This document shows positions 16,865-26,418 of a DNA stretch of 44,903 nucleotides, in pieces (position 1 is the stretch's first letter; every line of letters begins with the position of its first letter). This DNA is from Chromohalobacter sp. 296-RDG (GTDB lineage Bacteria > Pseudomonadota > Gammaproteobacteria > Pseudomonadales > Halomonadaceae), in NCBI RefSeq assembly GCF_029889885.1, contig NZ_JARANY010000022.1, positions 1-44,903 of the forward strand, given 5' to 3'. A program made the position numbers and the translations under genes. The notes beneath the pieces were generated by a model. It did no database searches. It saw only the letters and a program-made list of their open reading frames with translations, and was not told the origin of the DNA.

Positions 16865-17218
16865 ATGACTCGTGTCAAGCGTGGTGTCGTCGCTCGTCGT
16901 CGGCACAAGAAGATTCTGAAGCAGGCCAAAGGTTATTACGGCGCTCGTTCGCGCGTATTTGGCGTTGCCAAACAGGCGGTTATCAAGGCAGGTCAGTACG
17001 CCTATCGTGACCGCCGTCAGCGCAAGCGTCAGTTCCGTGCGCTGTGGATCACGCGTATCAATGCGGCATCTCGTGCCAATGGTCTGTCCTATAGCCGCTT
17101 CATTGCCGGTCTGAAGAAGTCCGGCATCGAGATCGACCGTAAGGTGCTGGCCGATCTCGCCGTCCATGAAAAGTCTGCCTTTGCCGCGATCGTCGACAAG
17201 GCCAAGGCTGCTCAGTAA
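16865..17218 (+). CDS. rplT: 50S ribosomal protein L20
   Basis: Large-subunit assembly protein of 117 residues, the normal length. The basic N-terminal extension ([20 protein letters not shown]) and the globular part with [18 protein letters not shown] are typical. AGGAG stands six bases before the ATG. L20 is also the known translational repressor of rpmI-rplT in E. coli. A strong terminator follows, separating this gene from pheS. Confidence 0.98.
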   Translation: MTRVKRGVVARRRHKKILKQAKGYYGARSRVFGVAKQAVIKAGQYAYRDRRQRKRQFRALWITRINAASRANGLSYSRFIAGLKKSGIEIDRKVLADLAVHEKSAFAAIVDKAKAAQ

Positions 17219-17268
17219 TGGCCGGGTGAGACGTTCTTAATGAGTGTCTCATCATGCGCATGAAGCCG

Positions 17269-17303
17269 CAGGGGGAGAGCAGCAGCTCTTCCCCTGTTTT
17301 TTT
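17269..17303 (+). terminator. Rho-independent terminator after rplT
   Basis: A 12-bp stem (17269-17280 with 17285-17296, one G-U pair) and a four-base loop are followed by seven T residues. It divides the ribosomal-protein genes from pheS-pheT-ihfA, which need a promoter in the following 200 bases or readthrough. Confidence 0.92.
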
Positions 17304-17484
17304 GTCTGGGCCATCACGTCATATCGATGGCCTTTCATGGGCACTTAGGGAAATGCTGAATAAATAGACGAGCGGGATGAAGCGCGAGGCGCATGGAACA
17401 CAGAACACGAGACATAACATGGGATTAGGCGAGTGTTCGAGTACCACGCAACGACGCGATTCGCTCGTGTAGGCATTTATGTAG

Positions 17485-18531
<1,047 letters not shown>

Positions 18532-18557
18532 TCTGCGACTAGGACACAGGAAGAAAC

Positions 18558-20939
18558 ATGAGATTTTCCGAAACATGGTTGCGCGATTGGGTGTCGCCCG
18601 AACTTACGACGCAGGCGCTTGCTGACCGAATCACGATGGCGGGGCTGGAAGTTGACGCCATCGAGGCGGTGGCCGGCGATTTCGAGGGTGTCGTCGTCGC
18701 CGAGGTTGTCGCCAAGGAACCTCATCCCAGTGCTGACACGCTGAATGTCTGCCAAGTCCAGGATGGCGGTGATGAGGCGGTTCAAGTTGTGTGTGGCGCT
18801 CCCAACGTGGCGGTTGGGCAGAAAGTGCCTTTCGCCCGGGTGAACGCAACGCTTCCCGGCGATTTCAAGATCAAGAAAGCCAAGCTACGCGGTGTGGAAT
18901 CGCGTGGCATGATTTGCTCCGCGTCTGAGCTCGGACTGGAAGAAGGCACCTCGGCGGGTATCCTGGTGTTGTCCGCTGAGGCGCCGCTTGGTACGTCCCT
19001 GCGCGATTGGCTGGCGCTTGATGATCATGCCATCGAGGTGGATTTGACGCCCAACCGTGGCGATTGCTTGAGTCTCAAGGGGATGGCGCGTGAAGTAGGT
19101 GTGTTGAGTCGTCTGCCGGTGCCGGCGCCGAATGCTGATATCGTTCCGGCGGCGCATCAAGCGACCTTTCCGGTACGTGTCGAGTCGCCAGTGAAGTGTC
19201 CACGTTATGCGGGACGCATCATTCGTGGTGTCGATGTTTCGGCGAGCACACCGCTCTGGATGACCGAGCGCCTGCGTCGAAGCGGCGTTCGTGCCATCGA
19301 TCCGATCGTCGATGTCACCAATTACGTGATGCTCGAACTCGGGCAGCCGATGCATGCCTTCGACCTGGCGCGCTTGAATGACGCCATCGTGGTGCGCGAG
19401 GCGCAAGACGGGGAACGCTTGACGTTGCTCGATGGCCAGGAAGTTGCCCTGCACGAGGGCACGCTGGTGATCGCCGACGAAAAGCAACCGTTGGCGATTG
19501 CCGGGGTCATGGGCGGTGAGTCCTCCGGCGTCAATGCCTCGACGCAGGATATTTTCCTAGAGTCGGCGTTCTTTTCGCCGCTGGCGGTGGCGGGACAGGC
19601 GCGTTCTTATGGCCTGCATACCGATGCGTCGCACCGTTTCGAGCGCGGCGTCGATCCGCAATTGGCGCAGGTTGCCATCGAGCGTGCCACGCAGCTGCTG
19701 TTGAGCATCGTCGGGGGAGAAGCGGGCCCTGTGACCGATGTCATGAGCCCCGATCATTTACCTCTGGGTCATGAAGTGGTCTTGCGTCGCGAGCGTCTTG
19801 ATCAATGCCTGGCTTTGACCATAGCCAGTGACGATGTCGTGGATATCCTGTCGCGCCTTGGTATGGGCGTCGGCGTCGCTGACTCGGGGTGGCGGGTGAC
19901 GGTGCCTAGCTGGCGTTTCGATATCACGCTGGAGGAGGATCTCATCGAGGAGCTGGCGCGTATCCATGGCTATGACCAAGTCCCTGTGCGGCGTCCTTCC
20001 GCACGCCTGAAATTGAGTACCTCCAACGAGGCGCGCCAGCCACTGGCACGTCTGCGTCGCCACTTGGTGGCACGCGGTTATCAAGAAGCGATTACTTATA
20101 GCTTCGTCGCGCCTGAGCTGCAAGAGGCGCTGACCCCAGGGGCAATAGCACCGTATCTGGCCAATCCCATCTCGTCCGATATGTCGGTCATGCGGGCGAG
20201 TTTGCTACCTGGACTGGTCAAGTCGTTGAGCCACAACCTCAACCGCCAGCAACCACGTATCCGCCTGTTCGAAACGGGGCTCGTGTTTCGTGGCGAGCTA
20301 GACGCTCTCGAGCAGGTGGCGATGCTCGGAGGCATCGTCTGTGGGCCGAGACAACCAGAGGGATGGTCTTCTTCTCGCGACGGCGTCGACTTCTTCGATC
20401 TCAAGGGTGATCTGGAAAGTCTGATGGCATTGACTCAGCAGCCTGATGCATGGCGTTTCGAGACCGGTGAGCATCCGGGGCTTCATCCCGGTCAGACGGC
20501 CCGTATCATGTGTAACGGTCGTCATGTGGGCTGGGTCGGTGCCTTGCATCCTGGGGTGCGTACCCATTTGGGCATCAAGACCAATGCCTTTGTATTTGAA
20601 CTGGAGTTGGAAGCGCTGACCCAAGGAAACCTGCCGTCCTTCGCACCGTTGTCGCGGCATCCGGACGTGCGTCGCGATCTAGCCTTGGTCGTGAGTGACG
20701 ATGTACCGGTCATGGCCTTGATGGACGTCATGCGCGAGCAGGCTGGGGAATGGCTGGTCGATATGCGACTTTTCGACGTCTATCAAGGTGAGGGGATTGA
20801 AAAAGGCCACAAGAGCCTTGCCTTGGGCTTGACCTGGCAGCATCCTTCGCGCACGCTGAATGACGATGAAATCAATCAGTTAGTCGATGCCATCGTCGGC
20901 GAGGCAAAAACACGCTTCGCGGCGGTCCTGAGGAGTTAA
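18558..20939 (+). CDS. pheT: Phenylalanyl-tRNA synthetase beta subunit
   Basis: Large subunit that binds tRNA and edits mischarged tyrosine; 793 residues, usual length. Domains in order: an EMAP-like tRNA-binding domain (about 39-150, with [12 protein letters not shown]), the B3/B4 editing region with [18 protein letters not shown], the B5 domain, a catalytic-like core, and a C-terminal ferredoxin-fold anticodon-binding domain (about 700-793, [14 protein letters not shown]). AGGAAG precedes ATG 18558. It lies between pheS and ihfA, the standard gammaproteobacterial order. Confidence 0.98.
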   Translation: MRFSETWLRDWVSPELTTQALADRITMAGLEVDAIEAVAGDFEGVVVAEVVAKEPHPSADTLNVCQVQDGGDEAVQVVCGAPNVAVGQKVPFARVNATLPGDFKIKKAKLRGVESRGMICSASELGLEEGTSAGILVLSAEAPLGTSLRDWLALDDHAIEVDLTPNRGDCLSLKGMAREVGVLSRLPVPAPNADIVPAAHQATFPVRVESPVKCPRYAGRIIRGVDVSASTPLWMTERLRRSGVRAIDPIVDVTNYVMLELGQPMHAFDLARLNDAIVVREAQDGERLTLLDGQEVALHEGTLVIADEKQPLAIAGVMGGESSGVNASTQDIFLESAFFSPLAVAGQARSYGLHTDASHRFERGVDPQLAQVAIERATQLLLSIVGGEAGPVTDVMSPDHLPLGHEVVLRRERLDQCLALTIASDDVVDILSRLGMGVGVADSGWRVTVPSWRFDITLEEDLIEELARIHGYDQVPVRRPSARLKLSTSNEARQPLARLRRHLVARGYQEAITYSFVAPELQEALTPGAIAPYLANPISSDMSVMRASLLPGLVKSLSHNLNRQQPRIRLFETGLVFRGELDALEQVAMLGGIVCGPRQPEGWSSSRDGVDFFDLKGDLESLMALTQQPDAWRFETGEHPGLHPGQTARIMCNGRHVGWVGALHPGVRTHLGIKTNAFVFELELEALTQGNLPSFAPLSRHPDVRRDLALVVSDDVPVMALMDVMREQAGEWLVDMRLFDVYQGEGIEKGHKSLALGLTWQHPSRTLNDDEINQLVDAIVGEAKTRFAAVLRS

Positions 20940-20967
20940 TCCCATCAGCCGTTACGAGGATGAAAGC

Positions 20968-21276
20968 ATGGGGGCGCTGACCAAAGCGGATTTGGCCGAA
21001 CATCTGCACGCTGAGCTGGGTTTTTCCAAGCGCGAAGCAAAGTCGATGGTCGAATCTTTCTTCGAAGAAATTCGCAGCTGCCTACGCGAAAACGAGCAGG
21101 TCAAACTGTCCGGGTTCGGAAACTTCGATTTGCGTGACAAGCGTGAACGTCCGGGACGTAACCCCAAGACCGGCGAAGAAATTCCGATTTCGGCGCGTCG
21201 TGTGGTGACGTTTCGTCCTGGACAGAAGCTCAAGGCAAGGGTCGAGGATTTCGACGACGCGGACGTTATGCACTGA
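20968..21276 (+). CDS. ihfA: Integration host factor alpha subunit
   Basis: DNA-bending protein of the HU/IHF family that with IhfB bends DNA sharply at specific sites and shapes the nucleoid. The 102-residue protein has the alpha-type N-terminus [10 protein letters not shown], the core [14 protein letters not shown] and the beta-arm [14 protein letters not shown], whose proline intercalates DNA. It follows pheT by 28 bases, as in E. coli, with GAGGA upstream. A long imperfect hairpin lies about 25 bases after the stop codon. Confidence 0.97.
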   Translation: MGALTKADLAEHLHAELGFSKREAKSMVESFFEEIRSCLRENEQVKLSGFGNFDLRDKRERPGRNPKTGEEIPISARRVVTFRPGQKLKARVEDFDDADVMH

Positions 21277-21301
21277 CGCTGCAGCGTTCTGCCCATGCGA
21301 T

Positions 21302-21350
21302 GACATAATCTCGGGTACCTCGAGCACTTCCGAGTACTCGGGATTGTGTC
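21302..21350 (+). terminator. Long imperfect hairpin after ihfA
   Basis: GACATAATCTCGGGTACCTCGAG-like left arm and CCGAGTACTCGGGATTGTGTC-like right arm pair over about 20 bases with a few mismatches and wobble pairs, loop near 21325. No strong T-run follows, so terminator activity is likely but unproven. Confidence 0.5.
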
Positions 21351-21438
21351 GTTCATCTTCATTCGAGGCGCTAACGACGTGCCATGCATATGCTAGCATG
21401 GCGCATACATTTTACCGTTGAATCGACGACTGAACTGC

Positions 21439-21900
21439 ATGCCAAGCATCAAAATCTTCGTAGGCACCATGTACGGTGGCGCCCTGGACGTTGCCGAGCA
21501 GGTGACGCCGCTTTTCGAGCAAGTGGGCTATGAGGTGGCGATCTTAGAACAGCCCACCCTCGGTGATCTCGATCCCTTGCCCGATCTCGCCTTATTCTGC
21601 GTTTCCACGACCGGTAGCGGTGATTTCCCCGGCAATTTTGTGCCCTTCGCGCGTGATCTCCGTGAATCACCGCCTGCGCTGAACCAGTGCCGCTACGGGC
21701 TGATAGCCCTGGGAGATAGCTCCTATGGTGAGACGTTTTGCGGTGCGGGTCGGGCACTGGATGTCTTGCTGGAGGATCTCGGCGCCCAGCGTTTGGGCGA
21801 GCGTCTGGAAATCGATGCCATGGAGACTTTCATGGCCGATGATGCCGCCATCCCCTGGGTAGAATCATGGATCGACGAGCAAGGGTTGCAGGGCACGTGA
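21439..21900 (+). CDS. MioC-like flavodoxin
   Basis: A 153-residue FMN-binding flavodoxin of the MioC/YqcA group, a small electron carrier. The phosphate-binding loop GTMYGGALDVAEQ is at about 9-21 and the flavin-ring loops are STTGSGDFPGNF and ALGDSSYGETFCGAG, all intact. I use ATG 21439; a TTG at 21418 is in frame but neither has a good Shine-Dalgarno, so the start is uncertain. The stop overlaps the GTG start of the next gene. It is not next to gidA/mnmG as mioC is in E. coli, so the gene may be the YqcA type. Confidence 0.85.
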   Translation: MPSIKIFVGTMYGGALDVAEQVTPLFEQVGYEVAILEQPTLGDLDPLPDLALFCVSTTGSGDFPGNFVPFARDLRESPPALNQCRYGLIALGDSSYGETFCGAGRALDVLLEDLGAQRLGERLEIDAMETFMADDAAIPWVESWIDEQGLQGT

Positions 21901-22277
21901 CGCGCGACACGACGACGTCACCCTCCGCTGCACGCGTGAGCGTCATGATCGGGCTTCTGCTCGTGACGTTGTGCTCTTGGCCGCGCTATCAACTGGGAGG
22001 CTATGATACCCATAGTGGTTTGTTGATCATGGTCGCTACAGGCTTGGCTATCGTCATCATTGCCTATTGGCGGCGTATGGCGGCAAAGCAGCGGCATCTG
22101 CTCCCAGCACGGCTCCAGTGGTTGGTCATGTCGTTCGTGGCGGGCGGTGTGATCATGGCCATCTGGCATTACGGCTTGGCGAGTACCCGCGTAGGGTGGG
22201 CGACCGTGCTGTCGCATGGTGCCACGGCGGGCTTGCTGCTTCACGCTATCTCGATAGGTTGGTGCGCTCGGCGGTGA
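21897..22277 (+). CDS. Small membrane protein of unknown function
   Basis: A 126-residue protein with about four hydrophobic spans (near SVMIGLLLVTLCSW, GLLIMVATGLAIVIIAYW, WLVMSFVAGGVIMAIW and ATAGLLLHAISIGW). The GTG at 21897 overlaps the flavodoxin stop (GTGA), pointing to translational coupling; ATG 21867 in frame would start within the flavodoxin gene. No family recognised. The spans and the flavodoxin neighbour allow an electron-transfer role, but no heme or cysteine motif supports it. Confidence 0.65.
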   Translation: MTRDTTTSPSAARVSVMIGLLLVTLCSWPRYQLGGYDTHSGLLIMVATGLAIVIIAYWRRMAAKQRHLLPARLQWLVMSFVAGGVIMAIWHYGLASTRVGWATVLSHGATAGLLLHAISIGWCARR

Positions 22278-22329
22278 GCCTTCTTTGTTCGCCGTGCAGA
22301 ATCTTTAGCCGCACTCGATTTAAACGAAA

Positions 22330-22358
22330 CCCCCGATCCATAGGATCGGGGGATTTCG
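22330..22358. terminator. Terminator between convergent genes
   Basis: CCCCCGATCC (22330-22339) pairs perfectly with GGATCGGGGG (22343-22352), flanked by CGAAA and TTTCG that extend the stem around one bulge. It can serve the membrane-protein gene on the plus strand and the oxidoreductase on the minus strand. Confidence 0.8.
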
Positions 22359-22383
22359 TCTCTATAGCACTCTCTATCCCCTA

Positions 22384-23517
22384 TCAGGATTTTTCGCGAA
22401 TCATCTCTTCGCGCGCCAGGCGTGCCTGTTCCTCGGGATAGGTAGGGAAATCCACGTAGCCGCGCGCATCGCCGCCATAGAACGTATTGGCATCGAAGTC
22501 CGCCAAAGGCCAGCCATTTTGCATCCGCTCGACCAGGTCGGGGTTCGATGTGAAATAGCGGCCAAATACCGGAAGGTCTATGGTGCCTTCATTCACCAGT
22601 TTTTCGGCTTCTTCCTGGTCGAGATTGCCGGCGAGCAGCAGATTGCCCTGATAGACGTCACGGAACTGGCGCAGATAATCACGCGGCATCGGGGGCATGC
22701 CTTGACCGCCTTGGTCGTGCAGGTGCACGTAAGCAAGGCCGCGATTGTTGAATTCGCGTGCGAGGTAGAGATAGGTCTCTCCGTTGTCATCGTACTCCGG
22801 CATGTCGAACAGCGTACCGAACGGTGACAGGCGAACCCCGACGCGTCGCGCGCCGATCATCTTGCTGACTTCATCGATGACCTCGAGCAGCAAGCGGCAG
22901 CGATTTTCGCGCGAGCCACCGTATTCGTCGTCACGATCATTGACCTCTGGGTTGAGAAATTGCTCGAAGAGGTAACCGTTGGCGCCATGAACTTCGACGC
23001 CATCGAAGCCGACATCGCGGGAATTGACCGCCGCCTGGGCGAAGTCATGCACGATATCGTGTACTTCATGGGTATCGAGACGGCGCGGCTGACTGGCCTT
23101 GAGCATATCCGGCTGGCCATCGTCGTTGTAGCCAAAGGCCATGCCGCCTTGCTTGTCGCTAGGGCCGACAGGTGACGCGCCGGCAATCTGTACCGTGGTA
23201 TGGGAAACGCGTCCCACGTGCCAGATCTGGGCGAAGAAGATACCGCCGCGCTCGTGTACGGCGCGCGTGGCCTTGGCCCAACCGGCCAGTTGGTCAGGGC
23301 CAAAAATCCCTGGATTGTAGAGATAACCCTGGCCCTGCCGCGAAATGGGTGTGCCTTCGGAGATGATCAGCCCGGCACTGGCACGTTGGCGATAATAGAG
23401 GGCCCCCATCTCGGTTGGGATATCTTCAGGCGCACGTGAACGCGTCATGGGCGCCATCACGATGCGATTGTTCAAGCGTGTACCATTGAGATCGAAGGAG
23501 TCGAAGAGTGAAACCAT
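22384..23517 (-). CDS. Old Yellow Enzyme family ene-reductase (NemA-like)
   Basis: FMN-dependent NAD(P)H oxidoreductase that reduces activated C=C bonds, N-ethylmaleimide or nitrate esters; 377 residues, cytoplasmic barrel fold. Marks are MAPMTRSRA with Thr25 (flavin contact), the substrate-binding pair His177 and Asn180 with Tyr182 in HGANGYLFEQFLNP, the EYGGSRENRCR loop, and the late GRYFTSNPDLVER phosphate-binding end. GGAGAGC precedes the ATG at 23517. A short dyad (23606-23621) in the promoter region may bind a regulator, but no NemR gene is nearby. Confidence 0.92.
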   Translation of the reverse strand: MVSLFDSFDLNGTRLNNRIVMAPMTRSRAPEDIPTEMGALYYRQRASAGLIISEGTPISRQGQGYLYNPGIFGPDQLAGWAKATRAVHERGGIFFAQIWHVGRVSHTTVQIAGASPVGPSDKQGGMAFGYNDDGQPDMLKASQPRRLDTHEVHDIVHDFAQAAVNSRDVGFDGVEVHGANGYLFEQFLNPEVNDRDDEYGGSRENRCRLLLEVIDEVSKMIGARRVGVRLSPFGTLFDMPEYDDNGETYLYLAREFNNRGLAYVHLHDQGGQGMPPMPRDYLRQFRDVYQGNLLLAGNLDQEEAEKLVNEGTIDLPVFGRYFTSNPDLVERMQNGWPLADFDANTFYGGDARGYVDFPTYPEEQARLAREEMIREKS

Positions 23518-23558
23518 GCGATGCTCTCCTTGCAGGCAGGCGGTAAATAGAAACGAAG

Positions 23559-23584
23559 ACGCGAGCCTTAGATCGGGCTCGCGT
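23559..23584 (-). terminator. Probable terminator after ppnN
   Basis: ACGCGAGCC (23559-23567) pairs with GGCTCGCGT (23576-23584), eight-base loop. On the minus strand a moderately T-rich stretch (CTTCGTTTCTATTT) follows. It sits between ppnN and the oxidoreductase gene, inside the latter's leader. Confidence 0.55.
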
Positions 23585-23605
23585 ATGTTTGAGATTCTAA
23601 AATAC

Positions 23606-23621
23606 TGTTAGCATTTTAACA
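23606..23621. promoter_or_regulatory. Dyad upstream of the ene-reductase gene
   Basis: TGTTA and TAACA arms around six bases in an AT-rich stretch about 90 bases before the ene-reductase start. This is the size and place of a repressor site; no matching regulator family is recognised. Confidence 0.3.
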
Positions 23622-23709
23622 ATTGCATGAGGCGATCAAGGCCATAAGCACTGGTTATCTAGCGTCGAGCCTGACTCACGTAATGCAAGATGGTGTTTCC
23701 CGTCGGCTT

Positions 23710-25074
23710 TTAGCCCAGCGTATAACAGGGGACGTATTCGCTACCCGGCAGTTTCATGCGCTCCTGGGCGACGAACGAGGTCAGCAGTGCGTCAAGACGT
23801 GCCATCAAATCCGGCTCGGCATGCAAGCGGAAAGGGCCCCTCTCCTCAATGGCACGAATACCTTCTTCCTTGACGTTGCCGGCGACAATGCCCGAAAACG
23901 CACGACGGAGATTAGCCGCGAGTTCATGGACTGGTTGCTCGCGGTGCAAGGCAAGCTCGGCCATGCTTTCGTGGGTGGGTTCGAAAGGCAGTTGAAAACC
24001 GGCATCGACGTTGAGGCGCCAGTTGAAATAGAAAGCGTCGCTCTGACTACGCCGAAACGCGGCCACGTCGTCTACGCCTCGGCGCATGGCACGACCGACC
24101 TCGGCGGGGTCGTCGATGATGATCTGATAGCGTTCACGGGCCGTTTCCCCGAGCGTGAAGGCCAGAAACTCGTCGATGCGCTTGAAGTAGTCGGCGCTGT
24201 CGCGGGGGCCGGTAAAGACGATCGGGAAGGGGACGTCGGCATTGTCAGGATGTAGAAGAATGCCCAGCAAATAGAGGATTTCCTCGGCGGTTCCCACGCC
24301 ACCGGGAAAGATCACGATGCCATGACCTGCCCGCACGAAGGCCTCGAGGCGTTTCTCGATGTCGGGCATTATGATCAGTTCATTGACGATTGGATTGGGC
24401 GATTCAGCGGCAATGATGCCGGGTTCCGAAATGCCCAGGTAACGTCCATCGTGGCGACGCTGCTTGGCATGTGCGACGTTGGCGCCCTTCATGGGGCCTT
24501 TCATGGCGCCGGGGCCGCATCCCGTGCAGATGTCGAGATCGCGAAGCCCCAGGTGATAACCCACGTCCTTGCTGTAATCGTATTCCTCGCGGGTGATGGA
24601 ATGGCCGCCCCAGCACACCACGAGGCTGGGTTCGCGTGCGGACTTCAGCGTGCCGGCGTTGCGCAGGATATGGAAAACGGCATTGGTGATGCCATCTCCG
24701 CGCTGAAGATCGAACTTGGGCGTGTGCTGGATTTCGTTGTGAACGTAGACGATATCGCGTAGCACGGCAGAAAGGTGCTCGCGAATCCCGCGGATCATCT
24801 GGCCGTCGACGAAGGCGCTTTGCGGTGCATTGTCGAGCTTGAGACGAATGCCGCGGTCCTGCTGGAGTACTTCGATCTCGAAATCGTGGTGCGCCTGCAT
24901 GAGCGCGCGGCTGTCATCGGTAGGATTGCCGCAGTTGAGCACGGCCAGCGAGCAGCGTCTCAAAAGATCGTGCAGGCCGTTGGCGGAGGTGTCACGCAGA
25001 CGGTTGACCTCTTGCTGCGAGAGGACTTCCAGGCTCCCTTCGGGAGAGATGATGGTAGAAAGTTTCTGGGGCAT
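23710..25074 (-). CDS. ppnN: Pyrimidine/purine nucleotide 5'-monophosphate nucleosidase PpnN
   Basis: Cleaves nucleoside monophosphates to base and ribose 5-phosphate, allowing base recycling; the E. coli enzyme is activated by ppGpp. ATG 25074 with AAGGAT upstream gives 454 residues, the same length as E. coli PpnN (YgdH); a start at 25143 would add 23 unconserved residues. The LOG/lysine-decarboxylase-like core contains CTGCGPGAMKGPMKGA and FPGGVGTAEEIL, the nucleotide-binding motif of the family. The flanking N- and C-terminal domains distinguish PpnN from short LOG proteins. It is divergent from a LysR regulator. Confidence 0.94.
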   Translation of the reverse strand: MPQKLSTIISPEGSLEVLSQQEVNRLRDTSANGLHDLLRRCSLAVLNCGNPTDDSRALMQAHHDFEIEVLQQDRGIRLKLDNAPQSAFVDGQMIRGIREHLSAVLRDIVYVHNEIQHTPKFDLQRGDGITNAVFHILRNAGTLKSAREPSLVVCWGGHSITREEYDYSKDVGYHLGLRDLDICTGCGPGAMKGPMKGANVAHAKQRRHDGRYLGISEPGIIAAESPNPIVNELIIMPDIEKRLEAFVRAGHGIVIFPGGVGTAEEILYLLGILLHPDNADVPFPIVFTGPRDSADYFKRIDEFLAFTLGETARERYQIIIDDPAEVGRAMRRGVDDVAAFRRSQSDAFYFNWRLNVDAGFQLPFEPTHESMAELALHREQPVHELAANLRRAFSGIVAGNVKEEGIRAIEERGPFRLHAEPDLMARLDALLTSFVAQERMKLPGSEYVPCYTLG

Positions 25075-25377
25075 TGACGCATCCTTGTGGCGGCACGATG
25101 GCCGAAGGAAAAGCTCAGCATCAGGGGGCGGGCCGAACGTCATTGGCGCGCTGTGCGCCTGACTCGGTCACAACACTACCCGGGAGCTTAATCAATTTTC
25201 GATGCTAACACGCGATCTTCTGCCACGCAGCGATGTGAGGTGTAGCATAATTTGCTATGATGCCGTTATCACAACCCCCGAAGCCACGGTTATTGCCACG
25301 CTAACCTTCGTTGATCGTGTCATGGCTTCGGCACATAAGTAGCTGCCCCGAAACGCCAGCCGGTGGACCCTCACTTC
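25075..25377. other. 303-base divergent intergenic region
   Basis: This space between ppnN and the LysR gene should hold promoters for both. A perfect inverted repeat TAGCA-TAATT-TGCTA lies at 25243-25257, overlapped by TATGAT (25256-25261), a possible -10 box for the LysR gene. LysR regulators often bind such interrupted dyads next to their own gene, so self-control is plausible. I see no other structure or open frame. Confidence 0.4.
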
Positions 25378-26301
25378 ATGTTCAACGCGCAATATTTCCG
25401 TACTTTTATCACGCTTGTCGAAACGGGTAGCTTCACGCATACCGCGCGCAAGCTGGAAATGACCCAGCCAGGGGTCAGTCAACATATACGTAAGTTAGAA
25501 CGCTATCTCGACAAGTCCTTGCTGCAGCGGCACGGGCGTCGTTTCACACTGACCGAGGCGGGGCGGCGTGCCTATGACTACTCTGTCAAACTGTTTGCTG
25601 AGCATGAACAGTTTCGCCATTCGCTGGACAACGAATCACCGGACACTGGGGAGTGTCGCGTGGCGTCACCGGGCAGTGTGGGGTTGATGTTCTATCCGTT
25701 CATTCTGGGGTATCAGCAGATGCATCCTGGTCTGACGGTTACTTATGATTTTGCCTTCAACGGTGAGATCGTCGACGCAGTTCTGGCCGGGCGCTTCGAC
25801 GTGGGCATCGTCACCGATGTCAGCAAACATCCGGATCTCAATTTCGAGCCTTGGCATCAGGAGCCGCTGTGTCTGGTCGTGCCTGCGGACTTCGCCGGCA
25901 CTACGATCAGCGAGCTCATGGCGTTGGGCTTCATGAACTATTCCGATGGTATCAACAACGCCAGCTTGCTGTTGCGGCGCAATTTTGCCGGGGAATTTCG
26001 CTCAATGAGTCATTTCCCACAACAAGGCTTTTCCAACGAGATCAGCATGGTGCTGGATGCGGTGGCGCGTGGTCTGGGTTTTACCGTGATACCCCGGACG
26101 GTACTCGAGACGTCGCCTTGGCAGCGCCAGGTCAAGGAGCTGCCCGTCACTGAATCGGTATATGAAACGCTATATGTCGTGACCAAGCGCGGCGTCGATA
26201 TGCCACGTCGTTACGAGCAGCTGCTTGGTGAGTTTCGGTCGCAGCGTCGCAATGTGCTCTATGGTTATGCTGAGGCACCACCGCTCGAGGAAGACACCTG
26301 A
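25378..26301 (+). CDS. LysR-family transcriptional regulator
   Basis: A 307-residue regulator. The N-terminal winged helix-turn-helix (about 1-60) reads YFRTFITLVETGSFTHTARK then LEMTQPGVSQHIRKLE, fully typical. The effector-binding domain follows from about 85 (CRVASPGSVGLMFYPFI). ATG 25378 is preferred to a GTG at 25363 because LysR proteins begin close to the helix. The effector is unknown and the only divergent neighbour is ppnN, which is not a usual LysR target, so the regulator may act elsewhere. A strong bidirectional terminator follows. Confidence 0.93.
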   Translation: MFNAQYFRTFITLVETGSFTHTARKLEMTQPGVSQHIRKLERYLDKSLLQRHGRRFTLTEAGRRAYDYSVKLFAEHEQFRHSLDNESPDTGECRVASPGSVGLMFYPFILGYQQMHPGLTVTYDFAFNGEIVDAVLAGRFDVGIVTDVSKHPDLNFEPWHQEPLCLVVPADFAGTTISELMALGFMNYSDGINNASLLLRRNFAGEFRSMSHFPQQGFSNEISMVLDAVARGLGFTVIPRTVLETSPWQRQVKELPVTESVYETLYVVTKRGVDMPRRYEQLLGEFRSQRRNVLYGYAEAPPLEEDT

Positions 26302-26350
26302 CGGTATGCGCCGGGCGTGACTTTCTAGACTGACGTAATTGTCTCGACTG

Positions 26351-26389
26351 AAAAGGCCCCATCAAGGAAAGCCTTGATGGGGCCTTTTT
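26351..26389. terminator. Bidirectional terminator between LysR gene and gcvP
   Basis: A perfect 17-bp stem (AAAAGGCCCCATCAAGG at 26351-26367 with its complement at 26372-26388), loop AAAG, T-run on both strands. It serves both converging genes. Confidence 0.95.
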
Positions 26390-26418
26390 GTGTGTAGCGC
26401 CGTGGACGCCAAGCTCGT

